From Terriglobia bacterium (lineage in GTDB: Bacteria > Acidobacteriota > Terriglobia > Bryobacterales > Bryobacteraceae): a DNA stretch of 64,000 bases. The notes under the pieces are model-generated. The model worked only from the letters and a program-made list of their open reading frames with translations, did not search any database and was not told the origin of the DNA. The position numbers and the translations under genes are program-made. Location of the stretch: assembly GCA_020073345.1 (NCBI GenBank), contig JAIQFI010000022.1:32195-96194 (forward strand). Reading direction: 5' to 3'. Position 1 is the first letter of the stretch. Every line of letters begins with the position of its first letter. Of this stretch, positions 52,850 to 62,216 are shown one piece after another.

Positions 52850-54754
52850 TTAGCGGCCGAGCGACAAAGCTAAGGCATTGGCTGCCCAGCCGGTGGCCAT
52901 CGTCGAAATCCACTGATCGTGCTCATACGGGAAGCCGCTCTCGAAATATTGCTGGAACTTCGTGGCGCGGCTGGCGACATGCCAGGAGCCATCCGGGCTT
53001 TGGGTGCCGAGCAGGAACTTCACGGCCTTAGCATCCGGCCGCATCACGCCGGCTTCGTTCAGGACCCAAACGGTCATGCCTGTGGCATACGCGTCGCTCG
53101 GAAACGCCTGGCGCTGTGCCCACCCGCCGTCGGAGCGTTGCAATGCGAGGATCGGCCCGGCGAGTTTGCGAAGTTCGGCAGCGCTCGCATCCGCCGCGGC
53201 GGCTCCCACCAGGCGCATGTCCATATCCTCGAGGATCACCGGCTCGGCATGCATCAGCCATTGTTTGCCGCGTTCCAAGCGCTGCTTCGTTTCATTTGCG
53301 CGGCCGGGAGTGCCGTAGGTTTTCAAAGCTCGCATGGCCATGGCCGTTCGTGAAAAGTCGCTGTCCTGTAGAGGAGAGCGCGAATAACCCGGGAGGTGCC
53401 ATCCACCGTCCCCGCCCTGCGATGCCGCCAGGTTCGCCGCGAGATAATCCGTAATGCGATTGGGTGCATAACCTGCGCGCACCAGAGCTTCGACGGAGTA
53501 CAGGTTGCCATCCGCGCCGCCTAGTGCGGCTGCGCCTTCCAGGGCGACAGGGTTAATCGTGGAAGCGATTTGCCGAATACGTTCGTGCGAGGCGTCCTCA
53601 TCCACCGGAATGCCTTTTGCGCGCGCGGCGGCTGCGGCAAACTCCGCCGGAGGCTGCTCATGACAGGCGAAACACCCGCTTTTCTTGAAGAATCGATCAC
53701 TGGTGCTGTCCAGCAGTTGAATGCTGCGAGCGATGGCCATGCGGGCGTCCGGCAACTCGCCCGATAAGCGGACCGGCTTGGCGAGGTCCTTCGGAGTTCC
53801 TCCCAAGGATCGGATGACTTCCGTGTCAGCGAACTTGTAGGCCCAGTCGAGTGCAGTCTCGCCGTCGTGATTGGTGGGGCGGCGATCGGCGCCATGCGAC
53901 AACACTAGGTTCACCAAGCGGCGGTCATACCGGTCCGTACCGACCGCCAGCATCAACGGCGTGAAGCCGCGGTAATCCTGAGCGTCGATTTTCGCGCCGG
54001 CGTCCAGCAGTGCCTTGGCAGCTTCGGGCGGTCCGAACGCGGCGGACATCAGGAGGGGAGTCCATCCACCAAATTCGACCGTTCCCGTCTGAATCTTCGG
54101 CAGGCCCTCGGTTTTCGAGACGGCGTTCACCTTGGCGCCTTTGGCCATAAGCAGCTTTACTGCGTCGACATTTCGGTTCCCGGCGGCGTTCATCAAAGGG
54201 GTCAGTCCGATGAAGGTGTCTGCCGTCTCGATGTCGGCTCCGGCGTCGAGCAGGAGGTGAACCGTGGCGGTGTCATTTCCGAAAGTCGCGGCATTCATCG
54301 GAGTGACATGCCGCTGGTCCATGACATCCACCTTCGCGCCCTTGGCAAGCAAGAGCTTCACAACTTCGGCTGACGGATTCGTGAAGGCGGCTATGATGAG
54401 CGCCGTCCGGCCGCTCCTCGCGGCTGTATTCACTTGCGCGCCATGATCGAGCAGCAGGCGAACCTTGGCTGGATCCGAAACGGACCACATTAACGCTGTA
54501 GAGCCGAATGCATTTTGCGCGTTGACATCGGCTCCACGATCGATCAGCAGCCGCATGGCGTCGAGCGAGCCAATCTCGGCGGCGTACATAAGGGGAGTGA
54601 TCCCGCGGCTGTCGGCAACGGCGGCGTCGGGCTCTTGACCGAGCAAGGCTTTCAATTGCGGCAAATTGTTTTCCCTGATGACGGAGTAGAATTTGTCCGG
54701 ATCCTGGGCCATCACCACTATCGCGATTGTCGCGAGCAGACACGCTTTGCGCAT
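52850..54754 (-). CDS. Exported ankyrin-repeat protein with a heme c site and terpene-cyclase-like C-terminal domain
   Basis: This 634-residue protein joins three parts. A signal peptide (cleavage near VVMAQ) is followed by about eight ankyrin repeats (residues 20-325; examples GITPLMYAAEIGSLDAMRLL and GFTPLMLAVGTDRYDRRLV). A single CxxCH heme-binding motif, CFACH, lies at 361-365. The rest (~430-634) has repeats like GGDGGWHLPGY, RSDGGWAQRQAF and SPDGSWHVASRA, the QW-type motif of the squalene-hopene cyclase/prenyltransferase alpha-toroid. No DxDD catalytic motif is seen, so it is probably a binding fold. The start ATG at 54754 begins the signal peptide. Periplasmic location is inferred; function unknown. 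Confidence 0.8.
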   Translation of the reverse strand: MRKACLLATIAIVVMAQDPDKFYSVIRENNLPQLKALLGQEPDAAVADSRGITPLMYAAEIGSLDAMRLLIDRGADVNAQNAFGSTALMWSVSDPAKVRLLLDHGAQVNTAARSGRTALIIAAFTNPSAEVVKLLLAKGAKVDVMDQRHVTPMNAATFGNDTATVHLLLDAGADIETADTFIGLTPLMNAAGNRNVDAVKLLMAKGAKVNAVSKTEGLPKIQTGTVEFGGWTPLLMSAAFGPPEAAKALLDAGAKIDAQDYRGFTPLMLAVGTDRYDRRLVNLVLSHGADRRPTNHDGETALDWAYKFADTEVIRSLGGTPKDLAKPVRLSGELPDARMAIARSIQLLDSTSDRFFKKSGCFACHEQPPAEFAAAAARAKGIPVDEDASHERIRQIASTINPVALEGAAALGGADGNLYSVEALVRAGYAPNRITDYLAANLAASQGGDGGWHLPGYSRSPLQDSDFSRTAMAMRALKTYGTPGRANETKQRLERGKQWLMHAEPVILEDMDMRLVGAAAADASAAELRKLAGPILALQRSDGGWAQRQAFPSDAYATGMTVWVLNEAGVMRPDAKAVKFLLGTQSPDGSWHVASRATKFQQYFESGFPYEHDQWISTMATGWAANALALSLGR

Positions 54755-54761
54755 GCCGGGA

Positions 54762-55007
54762 TTATATCGAAATGGTCGAGGGCTGGGTAGCATTCACCGC
54801 CGGGATCGGTCTCCGGCGCACCGCAAGCCGACGATGACCCAAAGCATGCCGCTGTTTGGTCCGGTACTGCATCACAACCCGTGCTCCTTGCACGAATAGC
54901 CTTCGCAGATACGAGTTGCCCCGCTTGCTGATGCCGAGCAACTTCTGTTTGCCGCCCGTGGAATACTCTCGGGGAACCATCCCCACCCAAGCCGCCAGGT
55001 CTTTCAC
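54762..55007 (-). mobile_element. Remnant of an IS110-family transposase
   Basis: About 50 residues match the C-terminal transposase_20 part of IS110/IS116/IS902 elements: LAAWVGMVPREYSTGGKQKL, then GISKRGNSYLRRLFVQGARV. The N-terminal DEDD nuclease domain is missing, and after about 54870 the reading is no longer transposase-like. No terminal repeats were found. It lies right behind the promoter region of the ankyrin-fusion gene. Confidence 0.8.
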
Positions 55008-55138
55008 GATCGCGGCGTCTTGGTTTCTTCTCGGCGATATTGAGGGGGGCTGAACGAAGGTATTTCGACTTGGAATCCTCCCGGCGCCTCCATTCCCATC
55101 GGGATTGATAAACCGGACGTCGAGTATCGTATCTTACC

Positions 55139-55306
55139 CTCATCGCCAGCAGCATCGACGAGGCGGAGCGAAATTATGGCAGGCTCTCCGACGGCGGCGC
55201 GATCTTCATGCCCATGCAGGAGACTTTTTTCGCGTTCCGCTTTGCCCAGCTCAGGGACAAGTTCGGCACGTCCTGGATGATCCTTCACGAACGTCCCAGA
55301 CCATAG
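55139..55306 (+). pseudogene. C-terminal remnant of a VOC/PhnB-like gene
   Basis: The last ~45 codons before TAG at 55304 fit the C-terminal part of PhnB-like glyoxalase-superfamily proteins: SSIDEAERNYGRLSDGGAI, then MPMQETFFAFRFAQLRDKFG and TSWMILHERP. The N-terminal half and a start are missing. It adjoins the IS110 remnant, so insertion or deletion at that element could have removed the 5' part. Confidence 0.68.
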
Positions 55307-55434
55307 ATCTAACCGCCCCATCGTTCGACATGGAAGTGGAGAATGTCAGCTGAGAGAAATCCGGCGTTTCCATTTTTCGATATTGCGGCCGGTGAGTGTG
55401 CCTGTGTCTCCTGAGTTATCGAGCTAGAAAGATT

Positions 55435-56541
55435 TCATGGACCGATATGGCAAGAGGCTCCCAACGCCGCCGAGATCACACGCTGAAGATCGATGACGTC
55501 ACAACGGCCATTGGCATCCACGTCTTGGTATCCACATGAGGCAGCTCCCAGCGCAGCATTAACCTCAAGTTGCACATCCACGATGTTGGATGAGCCATCC
55601 CCATTGACATCGCACGAACGGGCCTGCCCGGAATTTGAATCCACCACAAAAATGGCGTCGTCCACTGCCTCCAGGTCCGACCCAAGGACGCTGCCGAGGG
55701 TTGCCAGGTTGCTGTTGTCCCAACGGGAATCTGGCGCGCCGGAAATGTACCAGGCCGAACCGTTGTCAGCGAGGATCAGGCCGTACTTCTTCAGAGCCCG
55801 GAGAATCACCTGTACATCGGAAGGGAAGCCAGAGATATCGAAGCTGGCCCGCAGGCGGAACCGCTGGCCCATCGCGGGATAATTCGTGCTGGTGAGACTC
55901 GAGGCATAGTGTCGCGCCGGCCAAACATAGGCCTTCTGGGTTTGGGGAACGGTCAGCCGGATCGCATGGCGGATCTCACCGGCGGCGACTTCGTCGTAAC
56001 GCACCAATCCCGGGAAGATCGGCAAACCTGCGGCATCCGCTGAGGTCCAAGTTGCCGGACGCAAGGTATGGGTCCTGAGGTTGAAGATGGCGCCGGATCC
56101 CGCTTGCCAGCTGGCGCTTTGGGGATAGGCACTATATAGCTCGTAGAGAATACAGTTGTCGGTATCGACGGCGATGGCGTGCCTGTCTCCTGTGCTCGCA
56201 CTACCACCTTCGATGGGAGCATTCAACGGAACGGGGTATGGACCGGGATCGCTTTCATCGGCATATGTGAACGAAGCCGGGTATTTCGTCTGACTACCGG
56301 CAACGGTCACGAATGGGATACCGATAGGTCCCCCGTTCCACAAGCCTGAGCCAAAGTCGGCGTGCATGTGAACGCCGGCTCCCACTGTACTGATGAGAGT
56401 CGCCGAATTGGCTGCCACCGGGAGTTGGTCCACCGGCGAGTTCCAAACGTCGTTCGCGGGAAAGACGCTGCAAGGCCCGATCGCCGGTTGGGCGTTTACC
56501 ACGCTGGCCGCAGTTATTAAGATCAGGACTTCGTATCGCAC
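55435..56541 (-). CDS. Secreted protein with dockerin-like C-terminal domain
   Basis: From the GTG at 56541 (AGGT five bases upstream) this is a 368-residue exported protein with signal peptide ending near VVNAQ. Residues ~20-300 form an unassigned domain with FPANDVWNSPVDQLPV at the start and conserved-looking HMHADFGSG near residue 60. The last 59 residues are dockerin type I-like, with two Ca-binding loops: DVNGDGSSNIVDVQL and DVDANGRCDVIDLQR, plus four cysteines and a final CHIGP. The same tail occurs in the divergent neighbour. Dockerins bind cohesin domains, so both may dock to the same surface scaffold, none of which is encoded here. The longer upstream frame is less likely. Confidence 0.78.
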   Translation of the reverse strand: MRYEVLILITAASVVNAQPAIGPCSVFPANDVWNSPVDQLPVAANSATLISTVGAGVHMHADFGSGLWNGGPIGIPFVTVAGSQTKYPASFTYADESDPGPYPVPLNAPIEGGSASTGDRHAIAVDTDNCILYELYSAYPQSASWQAGSGAIFNLRTHTLRPATWTSADAAGLPIFPGLVRYDEVAAGEIRHAIRLTVPQTQKAYVWPARHYASSLTSTNYPAMGQRFRLRASFDISGFPSDVQVILRALKKYGLILADNGSAWYISGAPDSRWDNSNLATLGSVLGSDLEAVDDAIFVVDSNSGQARSCDVNGDGSSNIVDVQLEVNAALGAASCGYQDVDANGRCDVIDLQRVISAALGASCHIGP

Positions 56542-56774
56542 AGACACCTCACTCCAATCCAACGGCAAAGCGAGGCTGAAAGCAATCAGCAATTCACCTC
56601 AGCTGTAGACCTTAGAGGATTACGAGATACCCATGCGGTGAAGTTCGGCAAATCCCAACGCTGTATGCCGAAACGCTGTCCACCGTAAGCTCCGAGTGGG
56701 TGATTCCTTTGAGACTATCGGGGGAGTGTCCGATAGGATAGACGACGCTCGCGCTCCATACTGGAGATCTTGGT

Positions 56775-58523
56775 GTGTTAATGCCGCTCCGCCGCTACCT
56801 TTTGCTCGGTATCTCTGTGGCCTTTGCCGGCGGCTTGTTTGCACAGCAGACGGACGATTCCCTCGCCACGCTGACCTATCAGTTGCGTGGCTTGCGAACG
56901 CTGGGCTTACCCACCTCGGAATTCTTGAACGCGGCCGAAGTCCGCGCGGCGGCGCTCGGGCGCCTGATCGAAACCGACCCCCGGTTGGCGCTAGCTTCAG
57001 CCTTGCCTGAGGAGGAAGCCGCTGCCATCCGACAGTGGGGTCCGGCGTTGGCGGAAACAGTTGGCGGCTGGGAGGGCTCCATGGAAGTCCGCGTGGAAGA
57101 CGACTTCGTGAATGGAACCACCAGGAACCACTACTTGCTCGGTTTGGATGGCGAAGAAGTGGAAGTGTTCCCCGCCGACCGACCCCCCATATCAACCTGC
57201 CTGCCGGTCGTCCGAGTTACAGGGTTACGTTTGGGTGCAAGAATCGCTGCGAGCGACGTTACCGTCCAATCCTCCCTGTCGAGCTGTACAACGAGTGGGG
57301 TGCAGAACATCGCCGTGATTCTGGTGAACTTTGCCAGCACGCCGCTGCCGGCGAATATTACCTCGGCGTTCGTGCAGAATGCATTCTTCGGAGCATCTCG
57401 CTCCATGGATACCTACTGGCGTGAGACTTCCTACAACCGCATGTCAGCCACAGGTCAGGTATTCGGGCCGTTCACGATCGCCGACATGTCGTGCGCCAGC
57501 ACGTCGGTTATCCGCTCGGCCGCTATCGCTGCGGCTGATCCAACCGTCAACTTTACTAATTTCAGCCGGATCTTCATCATTCATCCGGCTGCCGGCAGTT
57601 GCTCCATCGGTGTCGGCACCGTAGGGTGCGCCACGCTGAGTTCCGCTGATGGCACGTTCATCGCCTCCACAGCATGGATGCGTGCGGACTATTTGCAGAC
57701 CACCGACAACGTCATTTCGGTTGGTGTTCACGAGGGCGGGCACAATATGGGACTGGAGCACTCAAGCACCATGGACTACGGTTCGATCGCTCTGGGTCCT
57801 CCCGGCGTGGCAGGGACTTTCAACGAGTATTGGGACCTGTTCTCCGCCATGGGTCTCTCCTTCAATCTGAGCGGGACGATTCTGATCGGGCACTACCCGG
57901 CGGTGCAAAAGGCCACGCTTGGCTGGCTCCAGAGCGGAACCGAATACCAAACCGTAACCTCAAACGGCACTTACACGTTGATCCCCTACGAAACCTCGGC
58001 TGTGGGTCTCAAGGCTCTCAGAGTGCAGCGGCCTGGCACGAACAAATGGCTCTGGATCGAATACCGCCAGCCGTTGGGCAGCTTCGACAGCTCGCTCGGC
58101 ATTTATAGTGGGAACCTTTACAGCGGCGCTCTGATCCACTACGAGGATCCGAATGACATCAACGCCGGCCAGACTCTGCTGCTTGATTTTACGCCGACGG
58201 CGACACCTAACAATTTTGCCGACTCGCCGCTGTTGGCGGGACACTCATGGACGGATCCCAACTCGACACTGATGATCTCGGTGGTCAGCGCCACCTCGGC
58301 CGGCTTGATAGTTACGGTCACGACCACAGCGGCGGTTTCTCCTTGCGACTTGAACGCTGACGGTGTGGTCAATGTGGTCGACGTACAATTGTCGGCCAAC
58401 AAGGCATTGGGGAGCAGTGCTTGCGGCAATGGAGACTTGGATGGCAATGGTGTCTGTAACGTTGTCGATTTGCAACGGCTCGTGATAGCGGCTCTCGGCG
58501 GGACCTGCCACGTCGGCCCCTAG
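56775..58523 (+). CDS. Secreted metalloprotease (M11/gametolysin-like) with dockerin-like C-terminal domain
   Basis: This 582-residue protein has a signal peptide (cleavage near GLFAQQ), a pro-region with no known motif, and a metalloprotease domain with HEGGHNMGLEH (HExxHxxxxxH) near residue 318, in the style of peptidase M11. It ends in a 59-residue dockerin-like module (DLNADGVVNVVDVQL, DLDGNGVCNVVDLQR, final CHVGP) that matches the tail of the divergent neighbour at about 35 of 59 positions by hand count. The GTG at 56775 has GGAGA seven bases upstream; an ATG six bases later is the alternative. Both genes probably share the ~230-bp promoter region. Confidence 0.82.
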   Translation: MLMPLRRYLLLGISVAFAGGLFAQQTDDSLATLTYQLRGLRTLGLPTSEFLNAAEVRAAALGRLIETDPRLALASALPEEEAAAIRQWGPALAETVGGWEGSMEVRVEDDFVNGTTRNHYLLGLDGEEVEVFPADRPPISTCLPVVRVTGLRLGARIAASDVTVQSSLSSCTTSGVQNIAVILVNFASTPLPANITSAFVQNAFFGASRSMDTYWRETSYNRMSATGQVFGPFTIADMSCASTSVIRSAAIAAADPTVNFTNFSRIFIIHPAAGSCSIGVGTVGCATLSSADGTFIASTAWMRADYLQTTDNVISVGVHEGGHNMGLEHSSTMDYGSIALGPPGVAGTFNEYWDLFSAMGLSFNLSGTILIGHYPAVQKATLGWLQSGTEYQTVTSNGTYTLIPYETSAVGLKALRVQRPGTNKWLWIEYRQPLGSFDSSLGIYSGNLYSGALIHYEDPNDINAGQTLLLDFTPTATPNNFADSPLLAGHSWTDPNSTLMISVVSATSAGLIVTVTTTAAVSPCDLNADGVVNVVDVQLSANKALGSSACGNGDLDGNGVCNVVDLQRLVIAALGGTCHVGP

Positions 58524-58877
58524 AGATCGATCGCCTTCCATTTCGCGGTTCCGACCCATCGTCGCCTCACGTCGAAGTGCGGTGCAAATTCGAAAACATT
58601 TGTTAAGCCAACCTCGCCGCCAGAATCGCTTCCGTTATTACGTCTTAACAGGCGTACTTCTCGAACGCCCTATCTGGGCGCGTCTAGACCAACCGTCGAT
58701 CTTAACGATGTCGTCACGTAAGCCGGGATAGGCGATGACTTAAGATGTGCAACGCAGGGCTCAGTCCCCGGACTCTAACACATGTCGCCTGACCCCAACT
58801 CTCCGATCTGTTCCGTTTCCCGATGCTACGATGGTAAACGCTTGTTTGCCCCGGTTCGGCCAAATAGGGACTAAAGC
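58524..58877. other. Intergenic stretch before the RND efflux genes
   Basis: About 350 bases without a supported gene. It contains TCCGTTATTACGTCTTA at 58631-58647, which recurs with one mismatch downstream of the efflux genes (63707-63723). No convincing promoter was assigned. Confidence 0.45.
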
Positions 58878-61800
58878 ATGTGGATCGTCAGGTTAGCGCT
58901 GAGGCGTCCCTACACGTTCGTAGTGATGGCCATGCTGATTGTCATTCTGGGCGGAGTGGCCATTGCGACCCTGCCGGTCGACATCTTCCCGTACATCGAT
59001 ATCCCCATCGTCAGCATTGTGTGGCAGTACAACGGACTTTCTCCGGAAGAGATGGAGAGCCGCATAGTCACGAATTTCGAGCGTGCGCTCACATCGAACG
59101 TCGTCGATATCGAACACATCGAATCCCAGTCTTACCAGAGCATTTCGGTTGTCCGGGTCTATTTTCACCCCAATGTACAGGTGGATCTGGCACTCGCCCA
59201 GATCGTGACGCAGTGTCAAGTTCAAGTTCGCAACATGCCACCCGGAACGTTTCCGCCGCAGGTTCTCAAATACGACGCAGCCAGCGTTCCCATCATGCAA
59301 CTAGGGTTGAGCAGCAAGACACTGAAAGAGCAGGAAATCTTTGACCTGGCGAATAACTTCATCCGCACCCCGCTCGCCACGGTTCAGGGAGCAAATGTTT
59401 CCTATCCGTTCGGCGGGAAGAACCGTCAGGTCATGGTGGATCTGAACCTTCAGGAGTTGTATGCGAAACAGCTTTCGCCCATCGATGTCTCGAACGCCCT
59501 GAATCTCCAAAACCTGATCCTGCCGGCGGGCACTGCGAAATTCGCTCAAACCGAGTATCCGGTCCGCCTGAACAGCAGCCCATCGATGATATCGGAGTTC
59601 AACAATCTGCCGATCAAGACCGTCAACGGTGCAACCATCTACATGAAGGACGTGGCCACCGTACACGACGGGTTTGTCCCCCAACAGAACATCGTCCGCA
59701 CGAACGGCTCGCCCGGAGTTTTGCTGACCGTGACGCGCAACGGTAAGGCTTCAACTCTCGCCATTGTCAACGCGGTGAGGAATGCGCTTCCCAAGGTTCT
59801 GGCCACAATTCCGCAGGAGCTGAAAGTGTCGGTGTTCGGGGATCAATCGCTGTTTGTTCGATCCGCCATCGTTGGCGTGGTGCGTGAGACTCTAATCGCG
59901 GCATTCCTCACCGGTACGGTCATCCTCCTGTTTCTTGGCAGTTGGCGAAGCACGCTGATTGTTTGTATCTCCATTCCGCTTTCGATCCTGACTTCCATCA
60001 GCATCCTGAGCCTACTGGGGCAAACCATCAACGTAATGACGCTGGGAGGCCTGGCACTGGCAGTCGGCATCCTGGTGGATGACGCGACGGTAGAGATCGA
60101 AAATACGCATCGCAACCTCGGCTTGGGTAAGGGCTTGGTCCGTGCGGTCCTCGATGGAGCGTCGCAGATCGCCGTCCCGACGCTGGTTTCGACATTATCC
60201 ATTTGCATCGTGTTCGTTCCGGTTCTGCTGTTGTCGGGCACGGCCAGGTACTTATTCACGCCGCTCGCGATGGCGGTAGTCTTCGCGATGCTCGCCTCTT
60301 ACTTGTTATCGCGAACCCTGGTTCCGACCATGGTTCATCGCCTGCTGCGAACGGAAGCCGCCGTATACCAGGCCGGAGGGCATGGAGGCAAGGGGATTCT
60401 CTGGAACATCCATCGCGGGGCGAATTCCTTGTTCGAGCGCTTTCGCTACCGCTACGTCGGATTACTCGATTTTTCGCTGCGGCATCGTGGGCCGGTTCTG
60501 CTCGCGTTCCTGACGATCTCTTTCGGTTCCTTCTGGCTGGTGCGAATGGTCGGCCATGACTTCTTCCCCGAAGTGGACGCCGGGCAGTTGCGGCTTCACG
60601 CACGTAGCGCCCCCGGTACGCGAATCGAACAGACCGAGCTTCGCTTTGCCGATGTGGAGCAGGAAATCCGCAGTGCGCTTCCATCCGGGGAAATCGACAC
60701 GATCCTCGACAACATCGGAATCCCTAACGCTTGGGGGAGCATTGCGCAGGGCGACGTGCCGAACATTGCAGCCACGGACGGAGAAATCCTGATTTCCCTC
60801 AACCGCGAAAAGCATGGGCCGGTCCGGGACTATCAAGTCCTGCTTCGCAAGCGTCTGAACCAGCGATTCCCCGACATGGCGTTCTTCTTCGAACCCGCCA
60901 ACATCACCAACCAGATTCTGAATTTCGGTCTGCCCGCGCCGATCGACCTGCAAGTGGTGGGGCGGGACAGCACCAATAACTACAAGATTGCCCAGAAACT
61001 CCGGGACCGCATCGCACGCATTCCCGGCGCCGCGGACGTTCACATTCACCAGGTGTTCAGTCAGCCCCAGTTGAATGTGAACGTGGACCGGGTAAAGGCC
61101 GCGCAGTTGGGGCTGACGCAGCGCGACGTCACCGGCAGCATGCTGATTTCGCTCAGCGGCAACAATCAGGTGGCTCCGAGTTTTTGGCTGAACCCGGCCA
61201 ACGGCGTCAGCTACAACGTAGGCGTGCAGACGTCGCAGTATCGCATCGATTCGATGGACCAGTTGCTGCGTACGCCGATCACCGCGGCAACCAGTGCGGT
61301 CAGTGTGACGACCGCAGGCTCGCTCGCCGGCGTGGCCGTTTCCGGGAACGCCTCGGTAAGCTCCGCGCCAAGCGGTGCGTCGCAGGCTTACGGAAACCCC
61401 GGCGCCGTACCGACCGGAACGCAACTCCTCTCGAATTTGGTGGACGTCGAACGCGGATACGGTCCCGTAATTATAAATCACTACAACGTGGCCCCGGTGT
61501 TCGATGTATACGCCAACGTCGATCGCCGCGATTTGGGGAGCGTCGGCAGCGAAGTCGAGAAGATCATGAAAGACGAACAGACGCACTTGCCGCGCGGCAC
61601 CACGTTCAGCTTGCAGGGCGAGTACGCGACGATGCAGACATCGTTCGTCCGGCTCGGGCTTGGGATGGTGTTCGCGGTAGTACTTGTGTATCTTCTGATG
61701 GCGGTAAACTTCCAGTCCTGGCTTGACCCGTTCATCATTCTGACGGCCCTGCCGGGAGCGATCGCGGGAATCCTGTGGATGCTGTTTGTCACCGGCACCA

Positions 61801-62216
61801 CACTCAGTGTTCCGTCGCTGATGGGCTCGATCATGTGTGTCGGCGTTGCCACAGCCAACAGTATTCTGATGGTTACATTTGCGAACGACGAACGCGCAGC
61901 CATTGCCTTGGCCCGCGATGCCATGCTCTCTGCTGGTTTCGCACGTCTCCGTCCGGTGCTGATGACGGCCTCGGCCATGATTCTGGGCATGCTTCCGATG
62001 GCACTCGGACTGGGCGAGGGCGGTGAACAAAATGCGCCGCTCGGCCGCGCAGTGATCGGGGGGCTCATGGGCGCGACCATGACTACGCTGTTCGTGGTTC
62101 CGATCTTCTACACCTATCTCCGCACCAAGCCTCCGGTGGATCAGGAGCGGCGCCTGGATGATGAAGAGCGAACCGAGGCCGTGGAATCGGAATGGGACTT
62201 ACTGGAGAAAGCCTGA
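58878..62216 (+). CDS. RND-family multidrug/solute efflux permease (HAE1/AcrB type)
   Basis: The 1112-residue protein is an inner-membrane RND pump. It starts MWIVRLALRRPYTFVVMAML and has the typical TM1 and LPVDIFPYIDIPIV segment, a proton-relay TM4 with GGLALAVGILVDDATVEIEN (two aspartates) and the C-terminal TM10-12 block. A stretch rich in Ala, Ser, Gly and Val at about residues 800-850 (GSLAGVAVSGNASVSSAPSG) is unlike usual family members and lies in the second periplasmic loop. The proton-driven pump works with the adaptor encoded next, whose GTG start abuts the stop of this gene. No TolC-type outer-membrane gene is present in this window. Confidence 0.94.
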   Translation: MWIVRLALRRPYTFVVMAMLIVILGGVAIATLPVDIFPYIDIPIVSIVWQYNGLSPEEMESRIVTNFERALTSNVVDIEHIESQSYQSISVVRVYFHPNVQVDLALAQIVTQCQVQVRNMPPGTFPPQVLKYDAASVPIMQLGLSSKTLKEQEIFDLANNFIRTPLATVQGANVSYPFGGKNRQVMVDLNLQELYAKQLSPIDVSNALNLQNLILPAGTAKFAQTEYPVRLNSSPSMISEFNNLPIKTVNGATIYMKDVATVHDGFVPQQNIVRTNGSPGVLLTVTRNGKASTLAIVNAVRNALPKVLATIPQELKVSVFGDQSLFVRSAIVGVVRETLIAAFLTGTVILLFLGSWRSTLIVCISIPLSILTSISILSLLGQTINVMTLGGLALAVGILVDDATVEIENTHRNLGLGKGLVRAVLDGASQIAVPTLVSTLSICIVFVPVLLLSGTARYLFTPLAMAVVFAMLASYLLSRTLVPTMVHRLLRTEAAVYQAGGHGGKGILWNIHRGANSLFERFRYRYVGLLDFSLRHRGPVLLAFLTISFGSFWLVRMVGHDFFPEVDAGQLRLHARSAPGTRIEQTELRFADVEQEIRSALPSGEIDTILDNIGIPNAWGSIAQGDVPNIAATDGEILISLNREKHGPVRDYQVLLRKRLNQRFPDMAFFFEPANITNQILNFGLPAPIDLQVVGRDSTNNYKIAQKLRDRIARIPGAADVHIHQVFSQPQLNVNVDRVKAAQLGLTQRDVTGSMLISLSGNNQVAPSFWLNPANGVSYNVGVQTSQYRIDSMDQLLRTPITAATSAVSVTTAGSLAGVAVSGNASVSSAPSGASQAYGNPGAVPTGTQLLSNLVDVERGYGPVIINHYNVAPVFDVYANVDRRDLGSVGSEVEKIMKDEQTHLPRGTTFSLQGEYATMQTSFVRLGLGMVFAVVLVYLLMAVNFQSWLDPFIILTALPGAIAGILWMLFVTGTTLSVPSLMGSIMCVGVATANSILMVTFANDERAAIALARDAMLSAGFARLRPVLMTASAMILGMLPMALGLGEGGEQNAPLGRAVIGGLMGATMTTLFVVPIFYTYLRTKPPVDQERRLDDEERTEAVESEWDLLEKA

